Assembly: GCA_020636095.1 (NCBI GenBank)
Contig: JACJYN010000003.1
Coordinates: 1,674,001 to 1,738,000, forward strand
Length of the DNA: 64,000 nt
DNA from: Lewinellaceae bacterium
GTDB taxonomy: Bacteria; Bacteroidota; Bacteroidia; Chitinophagales; Saprospiraceae
Direction of reading: 5' to 3'
The notes under the pieces are model-generated. The model was not told the DNA's origin. It did not search any database and saw only the letters and a list, made by a program, of their open reading frames with translations. Below are positions 45,479 through 52,259 of the stretch, piece after piece. Each line of letters begins with the position of its first letter. The first letter of the stretch is position 1. The translations under genes were made by a program, and so were the position numbers.

Positions 45479-47089
45479 ATGCAGACGATTACCGCTAAAA
45501 CGTACACTACGATTGATGGATTGACGATCCTGGGGAAATTCCGCACCCCTTACACGGCTATTTTGAGTAAGGAGGCGCAGCAATTTTTACTCGAACTGCA
45601 CCGCCGCTTTAACGCTCGCCGGCAGGAACTGCTGGCCCGCCGGGAGGAACGGCAGCAGGAGATCAACCTGGGCAAAATGCCGGATTTTCTGCCGGAGACG
45701 AAGCACATCCGCGATAGCGAATGGATGGTGGCGCCGCTGCCCGCCGACTTGCTGGACCGCCGCGTGGAAATCACCGGCCCGGTCGACCGCAAGATGGTCA
45801 TCAACGCCCTCAATTCCGGCGCCAAATGCTTTATGGCCGATTTTGAGGATAGCAATTCGCCCACCTGGGACAACAATATGCAGGGGCACATCAACCTGAT
45901 CGATGCCGTCCAACGCACTATCAGCTTTGAGGCTCCGGAAACCGGCAAAAAATACCGACTCAACAATAAGATAGCTACCTTGCTGGTTCGTCCCCGCGGC
46001 TGGCACCTGGAGGAAAAACACCTGCTCGCCGATGGGGAGTTGATGAGTGGTAGCCTGGCAGACTTCGGCCTGTTCTTTTTTCACAATGCCAAAAACCTGA
46101 TCGCCAACGGTTCCGGGCCTTATTTCTACCTGCCCAAGCTGGAAAGCCATCTGGAAGCCCGCTTATGGAATGACGTCTTTGTTTTCGCGCAGGATTACAT
46201 CGGCATCCCTCAGAAAACGATAAAAGCAACGGTACTCATCGAGACCATCCTGGCTGCTTTCGAGCAGGATGAAATTCTGTACGAATTGCGGGACCACTCC
46301 TCCGGCCTGAACTGCGGCCGCTGGGATTACATCTTTTCCTTCATTAAGAAGTTCAGGAAACTGCCGGGTTATGTGATGCCCGACCGCGCCCAGGTCACCA
46401 TGGCCGTACCCTTCATGAAGGCCTACTCCCAATTGGTGATCAAAACCTGCCACCGCCGTGGGGTACACGCTATGGGCGGCATGGCGGCACAGATACCCAT
46501 CCGGGGTGATGAGCAGGCCAATGAAAAAGCCATCGAGAAGGTGCGCGCCGACAAGGTCCGCGAGGCCCGCGACGGCCACGACGGCACCTGGGTGGCTCAC
46601 CCCGGCCTGGTGCCGGTGGCCAACGAAGTCTTCAACGAGTACATGCCCGAGAAGAACCAGGTCGCCAATAAACGGGAGGATGTAAAAGTAACGGCAGAAG
46701 ACCTGCTTCGCGTACCGGAAGGTACGATCACCGAAGAAGGCCTGCGCCTGAACATCAACGTCGGCATCCTCTACCTCGAAAGCTGGCTGCGCGGAATTGG
46801 CGCCGCCGCCTTGTATAACCTCATGGAGGATGCCGCCACCGCCGAAATCTCCCGAACCCAGATTTGGCAGTGGATTCATTCCAATGCCAGGCTGGAGGAC
46901 GGCAGGGAGGTCAATTACTCCCTCTACCGATGCCTGCTCCCCACCGAACTGGAAAAAATCCGGAATTATGTCGGGGAGGAAGCGTATGAGAATGGGCGCT
47001 TTGAGGAGGCGGTCAACCTGTTTGACCAACTGATCGGGGAGGAGGAGTTTACGGAGTTTCTGACCCTGCCGGCTTACGAATTAATCTAA
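45479..47089 (+). CDS. aceB: Malate synthase A
   Basis: A 536-aa enzyme condensing glyoxylate with acetyl-CoA to malate, the second step of the glyoxylate bypass. The A-isoform signature RDHSSGLNCGRWDYIFS is present; other family segments are FMADFEDSNSPTWDNNMQGH, LLVRPRGWHLEEKH, GSGPYFYLPKLESHLEARLW and GIGAAALYNLMEDAATAEIS. Length is normal for the A form. It is first of a two-gene operon with isocitrate lyase (75-bp gap carrying a hairpin) and is divergent from the ScfR-like regulator. Confidence 0.96.
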   Translation: MQTITAKTYTTIDGLTILGKFRTPYTAILSKEAQQFLLELHRRFNARRQELLARREERQQEINLGKMPDFLPETKHIRDSEWMVAPLPADLLDRRVEITGPVDRKMVINALNSGAKCFMADFEDSNSPTWDNNMQGHINLIDAVQRTISFEAPETGKKYRLNNKIATLLVRPRGWHLEEKHLLADGELMSGSLADFGLFFFHNAKNLIANGSGPYFYLPKLESHLEARLWNDVFVFAQDYIGIPQKTIKATVLIETILAAFEQDEILYELRDHSSGLNCGRWDYIFSFIKKFRKLPGYVMPDRAQVTMAVPFMKAYSQLVIKTCHRRGVHAMGGMAAQIPIRGDEQANEKAIEKVRADKVREARDGHDGTWVAHPGLVPVANEVFNEYMPEKNQVANKREDVKVTAEDLLRVPEGTITEEGLRLNINVGILYLESWLRGIGAAALYNLMEDAATAEISRTQIWQWIHSNARLEDGREVNYSLYRCLLPTELEKIRNYVGEEAYENGRFEEAVNLFDQLIGEEEFTEFLTLPAYELI

Positions 47090-47096
47090 GTTTTCC

Positions 47097-47138
47097 AGAT
47101 TTTCCAGATTTTCCAAATCTCCGAGATCTGGAAAATCT
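47097..47138 (+). other. Intercistronic hairpin between aceB and aceA
   Basis: AGATTTTCCAGAT (47097-47109) pairs perfectly with 47126-47138 across a 16-nt loop; the sequence TTTTCCAGA is repeated just upstream. No T-run follows, so it is more likely an mRNA stability or partial-attenuation element than a terminator. Confidence 0.6.
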
Positions 47139-47164
47139 TAAATCTTAATAAACAAACAAAAAAC

Positions 47165-48451
47165 ATGCATAAGCAAGAGATCAAAGTACAGCAACTATTG
47201 ACGGATTGGTTGACGAATCCCCGCTGGGAAGGCATTCAGCGCCCGTACACGGCCGAAGAAGTGGCCAAGCTTCGGGGCAGCCTCCAGATTGAATATACAC
47301 TGGCGCGGGAAGGCGCCAAGAAATTCTGGCACAAACTCCATACGCAATCTGTGGTATCGGGTTTGGGCGCGCTCACGGGCAACCAAGCCGTGCAGGAAGT
47401 AACCGCTGGCCTGGATTCCATCTACCTCAGCGGCTGGCAGGTGGCGGCCGACAATAACCTGTCTGGCGCCATGTACCCCGACCAGTCCCTTTATCCGGCC
47501 AACTCCGTGCCCAACGTGGTGCGCCGCATCAACAACGCTCTGCGCCGCCGCGACCAGGTGCAGTCCGTGAGTGGTGAAGGTAATATCGACTGGCTGGTTC
47601 CCATCATCGCCGACGCCGAGGCTGGCTTCGGCGGCAACCTCAACGCCTACGAACTCATGCTGGGCATGATCGAGTCGGGCGCCGCCGGCGTACACTTTGA
47701 AGACCAGCTCTCTTCCGCCAAGAAGTGCGGCCACCTCGGTGGCAAGGTTTTGGTGCCCACTCAGGAAGCCATCAACAAGCTGGTCGCCGCCCGCCTGGCG
47801 GCCGATGTAGCCGGGGTGCCCACGGTGCTCATCGCCCGCACCGACGCCGACGCCGCCAACCTGATTACCTCCGACATCGATGAGCGCGACCGTCCCTTTG
47901 TGATCAGCAAGGAGCGTACCGCCGAGGGCTTCTACTACGTCCGCAACGGCATCGAGCAGTGCATCAGCCGGGGTTTAAGCTACGCCCCTTACGCCGACCT
48001 GCTGTGGATGGAAACTTCTCATCCCGACCTGGGGCAGGCGCGCGAGTTTGCCCAGGCCATCCACGCTCAGTTCCCGGGCAAGCTGCTGGCCTACAACTGC
48101 TCGCCTTCCTTCAACTGGGCGGCCAACCTGAGCGAAAAGGACATGCTGACCTTCCGCGAGGACCTGGCCGAGCTGGGCTACCGCTTCCAGTTCATCACCC
48201 TGGCCGGCTTCCACGCGCTGAACACCTCCATGTTCGAGGTGTCCAAAGCGTACAAGGCGCGCGGTATGGCGGGCTACAGCGAGCTGCAGGAGCGGGAATT
48301 CGCCCTGCAAACTGCCGGCTTCCAGGCGGTCAAGCACCAGTCCTTCGTCGGTACGCAGTATTTTGACTTTGTTCAGAATACGGTGCAGCAGGGGCAGTCG
48401 TCGACCGTGGCCATGGCAGGCAGTACGGAGACGGAGCAGTTTCACAACTGA
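47165..48451 (+). CDS. aceA: Isocitrate lyase
   Basis: A 428-aa enzyme splitting isocitrate into succinate and glyoxylate, the first step of the glyoxylate bypass. The catalytic loop KKCGHLGGKVLVP holds the active Cys; other segments are GWQVAADNNLSGAMYPDQSL, VPIIADAEAGFGGNLNAYEL (metal-site Asp), HFEDQLSSAKKCGH, VLIARTDADAANLITSDIDE and LAYNCSPSFNWAANL. Length is typical of the bacterial form. With aceB it allows growth on acetate or fatty acids. Terminated by the hairpin at 48499-48528. Confidence 0.97.
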   Translation: MHKQEIKVQQLLTDWLTNPRWEGIQRPYTAEEVAKLRGSLQIEYTLAREGAKKFWHKLHTQSVVSGLGALTGNQAVQEVTAGLDSIYLSGWQVAADNNLSGAMYPDQSLYPANSVPNVVRRINNALRRRDQVQSVSGEGNIDWLVPIIADAEAGFGGNLNAYELMLGMIESGAAGVHFEDQLSSAKKCGHLGGKVLVPTQEAINKLVAARLAADVAGVPTVLIARTDADAANLITSDIDERDRPFVISKERTAEGFYYVRNGIEQCISRGLSYAPYADLLWMETSHPDLGQAREFAQAIHAQFPGKLLAYNCSPSFNWAANLSEKDMLTFREDLAELGYRFQFITLAGFHALNTSMFEVSKAYKARGMAGYSELQEREFALQTAGFQAVKHQSFVGTQYFDFVQNTVQQGQSSTVAMAGSTETEQFHN

Positions 48452-48498
48452 TAAGTGATTAGATTTTGCATTTTTCTCTCATACTCAGATGTTCAATT

Positions 48499-48528
48499 CC
48501 GGCCGGCCACAAGGGCGGCCGGTTTTTT
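48499..48528 (+). terminator. Factor-independent terminator of the aceBA operon
   Basis: Stem CCGGCCG/CGGCCGG (48499-48505 and 48516-48522) with a 10-nt loop, followed directly by six T residues. Confidence 0.8.
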
Positions 48529-48672
48529 GTTGTCAGGGGGCAATTTTCTATTGCGCTCTGACTTTAATTATATTGCTGCCTAGCTTAATTGAAGGCAGTT
48601 CAGTTTTTTGAGAACAAGTAAAAGTTTGCCGAACCCTTACTCGTTATGACATACTTGCAAAGCGGTCGTGTA

Positions 48673-48963
48673 CGGATCAAGATTTAGGGCTCCTGCGCTA
48701 ATCTCTCCTGGCGATTGATTAAGCTGCTAACTCCTGAATTCGGACAAGTAGGACATGTTGATTGTTGCGGATTGCCGGCGCCGGTAAATAATACGGAAAC
48801 ATGGAATTGGGCGAAGGATAATGATGCCATGATCATCACTAACGATGAAGACTACTACTATTATGGGCTTGCGATCAGGGATGATCGCGCCACAAGCCTG
48901 ACAAAAATCCCTCCCCCCAATGAGCAAAGTCATAGCCCCCAATTTTGGTTCCTTGTAGCTTGA
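48673..48963 (+). pseudogene. Broken DUF5615 (PIN-like toxin) gene
   Basis: The translation from 48673 reads RIKI, stop, GSC, ANLSWRLIKLLTPEFGQVGH, VDCCGLPAP, then TWNWAKDNDAMIITNDEDY. This closely follows the DUF5615 pattern (DANLSWRLIKLL at the start, IW.WA...D..IIT.DED later). DUF5615 proteins are PIN-like toxins of toxin-antitoxin pairs. Here a stop codon falls at 48685-48687, the initial Asp is Cys, and after about 48870 the frame leaves the family. No antitoxin gene is visible beside it. A decayed remnant; the intervening 48529-48672 shows nothing else. Confidence 0.6.
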
Positions 48964-49008
48964 AGCCTACGCTGAGTTGTTGGCCTGCGATCAGGATGAT
49001 CGCGCCAC
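48871..49008. repeat. Two copies of a palindromic 22-23-nt motif
   Basis: GCGATCA-GGGA-TGATCGC (48871-48888) plus GCCAC, and GCGATCA-GGA-TGATCGC (48987-49003) plus GCCAC. The two lie 115 bp apart; the second is 26 nt before the start of the GTPase gene. They could be binding sites or leftovers of a short dispersed repeat. Confidence 0.6.
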
Positions 49009-49033
49009 GATTTACCTAACCAAAACCAAAGTT

Positions 49034-50404
49034 ATGACACCTAAGAGAGTTATCATTCTCGGCGCTGCCGGCCGGGATTTTCACAACTTCAATACTTTCT
49101 ACCGGGACAAGGAAGCCTACGAGGTCGTTGCGTTTACCGCTACGCAGATTCCCTATATCGAGAACCGCCGCTATCCCGCCGAGCTGGCGGGTAAGCTTTA
49201 TCCCAAAGGCATCCCCATCTACGGCGAGGAAGAGCTGCCGCAACTGATCAAAGACCTGGAGGTAGACGAGTGCGTCTTCTCCTACAGCGATGTCAGCTAC
49301 CAGTACGTCATGAGCCTGAGCGCCCTGGTGAACGCCGCCGGCGCCAATTTCCTGCTGCTGGGCCCCAACGATACCATGGTCGAAAGTTCCAAACCGGTTA
49401 TTTCCATCTGCGCCACCCGCACGGGAGTAGGTAAAAGTCAGACTTCCCGCCGCGTTATCGAACTGCTCATGAAGCGCGGGCTGAGGGTGGTCGCCATTCG
49501 CCATCCCATGCCGTACGGCGATCTGGTAAAACAGCGCGTACAGCGTTTTGCCGAGCTGGAAGACCTCAAGAAGCACCACTGCACCATCGAGGAGATGGAA
49601 GAGTACGAGCCCCACGTCGTGCGCGGCAACGTCATCTACGCCGGCATCGACTACGAGGCCATCCTCCGCGCCGCCGAGCAGGACCCCAAGGGCTGCGACG
49701 TCATCGTCTGGGACGGAGGCAACAACGACTTCAGCTTCTACGATACCGACCTGTACCTCACCCTGCTGGACCCCCACCGCGCCGGCGATGAGCTGAACTA
49801 CTACCCCAGCGAGGTCAACCTGCGCCTGGCCGACGTGGCCATCATCAACAAGATCGACAGCGCCGCGCCGGAAGGCATTCAGAAAGTGCGCGAGAACCTG
49901 GAAAAGATCAATCCCACGGCCATCGTCATCGACGCCGCCTCGCCCATCCGCGTGGCGGATGCCTCCGTCATCCGCGGTAAGCGCGTACTGGTGGTGGAAG
50001 ACGGGCCGACGCTGACACACGGCGGCATGAAGATCGGCGCCGGTACGCTGGCCGCTCAGAAATTCGGCGCCAAAGCATTGGTCGACCCGCGCCCGTTCGT
50101 GACCGGTAAGATCAAGGATACTTTCAAAAAGTACCCCTTCATCGGCACCCTGCTGCCGGCCATGGGCTACAGCGAGCAGCAGCTCAGCGACCTGGAGATG
50201 ACCATCAACAGCGCCGACTGCGACTCGGTCATTATCGGTACACCGATCGACCTGGGCCGAGTGCTGAAGATCAACAAGCCTTATACACGAGTTTACTACG
50301 ACCTGCAGGAGATCGGGGAGCCCAACCTCGAGCAGGTGCTGGATGAGTTTATCGGGAAGATGGGGTTAAAGGGGAAGGTGAAAGAAAAGGAGTTGGTGGG
50401 TTAA
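49034..50404 (+). CDS. Cyclic 2,3-diphosphoglycerate synthetase-like P-loop GTPase
   Basis: A 456-aa cytoplasmic protein starting MTPKRVIILGAAGRDFHNFN; the ATG at 49034 fits the family better than the open extension to 48977. The N-terminal 120 residues form a Rossmann-like domain (GAAGRDFHNFNTFYRDK). A P-loop follows, ATRTGVGKSQTSRR (GVGKS at 131-135), with NKIDSAAP as the guanine-type specificity segment. The family includes archaeal cyclic 2,3-diphosphoglycerate synthetase; bacterial members are annotated this way, but their true activity is mostly untested. GC-rich codon use, like korAB and aceBA, suggests high expression. Single gene. Confidence 0.85.
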   Translation: MTPKRVIILGAAGRDFHNFNTFYRDKEAYEVVAFTATQIPYIENRRYPAELAGKLYPKGIPIYGEEELPQLIKDLEVDECVFSYSDVSYQYVMSLSALVNAAGANFLLLGPNDTMVESSKPVISICATRTGVGKSQTSRRVIELLMKRGLRVVAIRHPMPYGDLVKQRVQRFAELEDLKKHHCTIEEMEEYEPHVVRGNVIYAGIDYEAILRAAEQDPKGCDVIVWDGGNNDFSFYDTDLYLTLLDPHRAGDELNYYPSEVNLRLADVAIINKIDSAAPEGIQKVRENLEKINPTAIVIDAASPIRVADASVIRGKRVLVVEDGPTLTHGGMKIGAGTLAAQKFGAKALVDPRPFVTGKIKDTFKKYPFIGTLLPAMGYSEQQLSDLEMTINSADCDSVIIGTPIDLGRVLKINKPYTRVYYDLQEIGEPNLEQVLDEFIGKMGLKGKVKEKELVG

Positions 50405-50440
50405 GAGGGTTGGGTCTTTGCTCCTGAAGCTCATAGAAAT

Positions 50441-50650
50441 GTGTACGGTGTGCGTTGGGGGCCAGGGGAGACTGTTCAGAAAACTGTGTCAATTGCATGA
50501 TAAAAAGCTGATCTTCAGAAGCAATATTGAACCTTAAACACAGAACTTTGAATACTCCCTATAACCCCGTCCATCGTACACTGCTCAGCTTAAGTTCCCC
50601 CACGTACACCGTACACGGCCTACCCCCAAATGAGCCCGTCCATCGTACAC
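50441..50650. repeat. Dispersed CGTACAY heptamer pairs in an intergenic region
   Basis: The 317-bp gap 50405-50721 has no gene. It contains four 14-nt blocks of two heptamers: GTGTACGGTGTGCG (50441-50454), CGTCCATCGTACAC (50568-50581), CGTACACCGTACAC (50603-50616), CGTCCATCGTACAC (50637-50650). They match the units in the 34-kb leader in reverse complement. Confidence 0.65.
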
Positions 50651-50721
50651 CACCCTGAGCAAAGCTGCTGACATCAAGTTATTATCCAGAACCTCCATCT
50701 CAAAATCCCAAGCCCCCGGGA

Positions 50722-51162
50722 CTAAAACCACCCCGCTCCCGGGAACCGGAACGGCCAGGGTATGCCCGCCAGGATCAATAACAGCCCGATGAGATAGTAG
50801 ATGAACGTGGCCCGGAACTTCTGGGCCGCCTCCACTTTTTTCTTGGCCTGGCTGTAGCCGATGGTGATTAGGGCGATGGCAAGGATCATAATGGTGAGGT
50901 GTTCCACGCTGTAGAAGCGCAGCACCTTGTCGGACATGGTGTACTCGTTGAACTTGACGGCCGGGCTGATGAAATACAAAATGAGGCCCAGGATCAGCTG
51001 CACGTGGGCGCCGATCATGGTGAACAGGGTTATTTTGCGATCGCCGTCGGTGTAAGTCTTACCGCTGCGCCATTTCATCAAGGCGTTGGCGATAGCCACA
51101 ATTAAGAGAAGCAGGACTACCCAGCGCAGGCCGGAGTGGGCGTGTTTGAGCATTGGATACAT
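50722..51162 (-). CDS. Four-helix integral membrane protein (cytochrome b-like)
   Basis: A 146-aa protein starting MYPMLKHAHSGLRWVVLLLL. Four membrane helices: LRWVVLLLLIVAIANALMKW, ITLFTMIGAHVQLILGLILY, SVEHLTIMILAIALITIGYS and FIYYLIGLLLILAGI. Histidines sit at helix ends or inside (HAHSG, IGAHVQ, VEHLT), a pattern compatible with heme b ligation, and the family is often annotated as cytochrome b-like in Bacteroidota. Heme binding is inferred. A consensus -7 box lies 49 nt upstream. Confidence 0.75.
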   Translation of the reverse strand: MYPMLKHAHSGLRWVVLLLLIVAIANALMKWRSGKTYTDGDRKITLFTMIGAHVQLILGLILYFISPAVKFNEYTMSDKVLRFYSVEHLTIMILAIALITIGYSQAKKKVEAAQKFRATFIYYLIGLLLILAGIPWPFRFPGAGWF

Positions 51163-51210
51163 AGGTTGCGTTTTTTATTGCTGTTTATCAATATTCACAG
51201 TATAGTCGCG

Positions 51211-51218
51211 CAAAGCTA
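51211..51218 (-). promoter_or_regulatory. Candidate -7 element for the membrane protein
   Basis: Minus-strand TAGCTTTG matches TAnnTTTG, 49 nt before the start codon at 51162. No -33 TTG at the usual distance. Confidence 0.35.
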
Positions 51219-51344
51219 GGGTTTTTGTTTGATTTTTTGGGCAGGGTTGTACTTTTGAAGAATTGGGTCTATAACAAGCCAATGCTCAATTCGTTTAAGA
51301 GCCAGATTGAAGGGTGCTTGGGGAGTATAACTCCTGCACTGACC

Positions 51345-51375
51345 TTGACTAAAGACGACAATATCGTTACTTTTG
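51345..51375 (+). promoter_or_regulatory. Promoter of toxin-antitoxin module 1
   Basis: TTG (51345-51347), 20 nt, TACTTTTG (51368-51375), ending 20 nt before the antitoxin ATG. The same promoter with identical spacing precedes module 2, which supports its function. Confidence 0.65.
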
Positions 51376-51395
51376 CAATAGAACTAAAGATCAGT

Positions 51396-51605
51396 ATGAT
51401 ACGGACAATAATTACTGCCGACAGAAATAAGCTCATTCTGTTGCTGCCCGATGACTTTCTGGGTAAGCAGATTGAGGTTATTGCGTTTGTCATTGAGGAA
51501 GCTAAAAGCAAAGCGGCTGAACTTAAAAAAACAAAAACTTTCTCCGCTATTCAGCTAGATACCAGAGGGTTTAAGTTCAATCGAGACGAAGCCAATGAAC
51601 GATAA
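51396..51605 (+). CDS. Antitoxin of PIN toxin-antitoxin module 1
   Basis: A 69-aa protein starting MIRTIITADRNKLILLLPDD. The N-terminal half is beta-rich (NKLILLLPDDFLGKQIEVIA), like the DNA-binding parts of small antitoxins; the C-terminal half (TKTFSAIQLDTRGFKFNRDE) is a likely toxin-binding tail. It overlaps the PIN gene by 11 nt. Start choice: the ATG at 51396 lies 20 nt after the promoter, so upstream in-frame extension is excluded if that promoter is used. A nearly identical protein (68 of 69 residues) is encoded at 56557. Confidence 0.85.
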   Translation: MIRTIITADRNKLILLLPDDFLGKQIEVIAFVIEEAKSKAAELKKTKTFSAIQLDTRGFKFNRDEANER

Positions 51606-52002
51606 ATGTTTCCTTGATACGAACATTCTGATATACTGCTATACCTCCACTGAACCCGATAAGTTGGCTAAAGCGCAGGCAGTGGCCTCCCTTCCGAATG
51701 TCGTTATCAGTACGCAAGTGCTTAAAGAGTTGGCTAATGTCTTGCGGAAAAAATTCAATTTGGATTGGCCCTCTATCCAAGCAACCCTCAATGAAGTGGA
51801 GAACAACTTCGAAGTGTGTGCTAATACCGCCCTCTTGATCAGGCATGCCTGCTCTATTGCTGACCGTTATGGTTTTTCTTTTTATGACAGCCTGATTATT
51901 GCCGCTTCCTTGGAAAGTGGATGCACCATACTCTATTCAGAAGATTTACAGAATGGACAGGTAATTGAAAATACCTTGACCATAAAAAATCCATTCTTGT
52001 AG
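51595..52002 (+). CDS. PIN-domain toxin (ribonuclease) of module 1
   Basis: A 135-aa PIN-domain protein (VapC-like superfamily). Acidic active-site residues are all present: Asp8 in CFLDTNILIY, Glu45 in VLKELANVL, Asp98 in FSFYDSLIIAAS and Asp117 in LYSEDL. These typically bind Mg or Mn and cut RNA, often tRNA. It is translated from within the end of the antitoxin gene, so toxin output follows antitoxin output. Directly after its stop comes a fragment of an AraC-type gene. Its damaged paralogue is at 56756. Confidence 0.9.
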   Translation: MNDKCFLDTNILIYCYTSTEPDKLAKAQAVASLPNVVISTQVLKELANVLRKKFNLDWPSIQATLNEVENNFEVCANTALLIRHACSIADRYGFSFYDSLIIAASLESGCTILYSEDLQNGQVIENTLTIKNPFL

Positions 52003-52016
52003 ATCGCGAACTCATC

Positions 52017-52130
52017 CTGGAAGGCCAGTTCAATGTCTCGGATGTCGCCTACCAGATGGGCTTTTCTTCGGTGAGTCATTTTTCGCGGTCGTTTAAGAAG
52101 GCTTATGGGAAGGCGCCCTCGGAAATATAG
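52017..52130 (+). pseudogene. Detached C-terminal tail of an AraC-type regulator
   Basis: An in-frame 37-codon piece: LEGQFNVSDVAYQMGFSS, then VSHFSRSFKKAYGKAPSEI and stop. It matches the C-terminal helix-turn-helix of the hybrid two-component gene ending at 56461 (GKYNVSEIAYQTGFSSVSHF). It begins within 15 nt of the PIN stop codon and has no start. It is what remains of another sensor/AraC gene, cut at the toxin-antitoxin module. Confidence 0.8.
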
Positions 52131-52220
52131 GGGCAGATCTCAGAACGTCCAAAGTCCAATATTTTAAATAGTTGCCAAAATATTTCCAATGTCGGCATTA
52201 TTTAAACTACCTGATTAGTT

Positions 52221-52228
52221 TACTTTTG
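52221..52228 (+). promoter_or_regulatory. Candidate -7 element (TACTTTTG) of the hybrid sensor pseudogene
   Basis: A consensus TAnnTTTG box 32 nt before the first ATG of the broken sensor gene. No TTG at the -33 position. Confidence 0.35.
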
Positions 52229-52259
52229 TTGTCTGAAGAAATATACTTCCCAATGCCCT

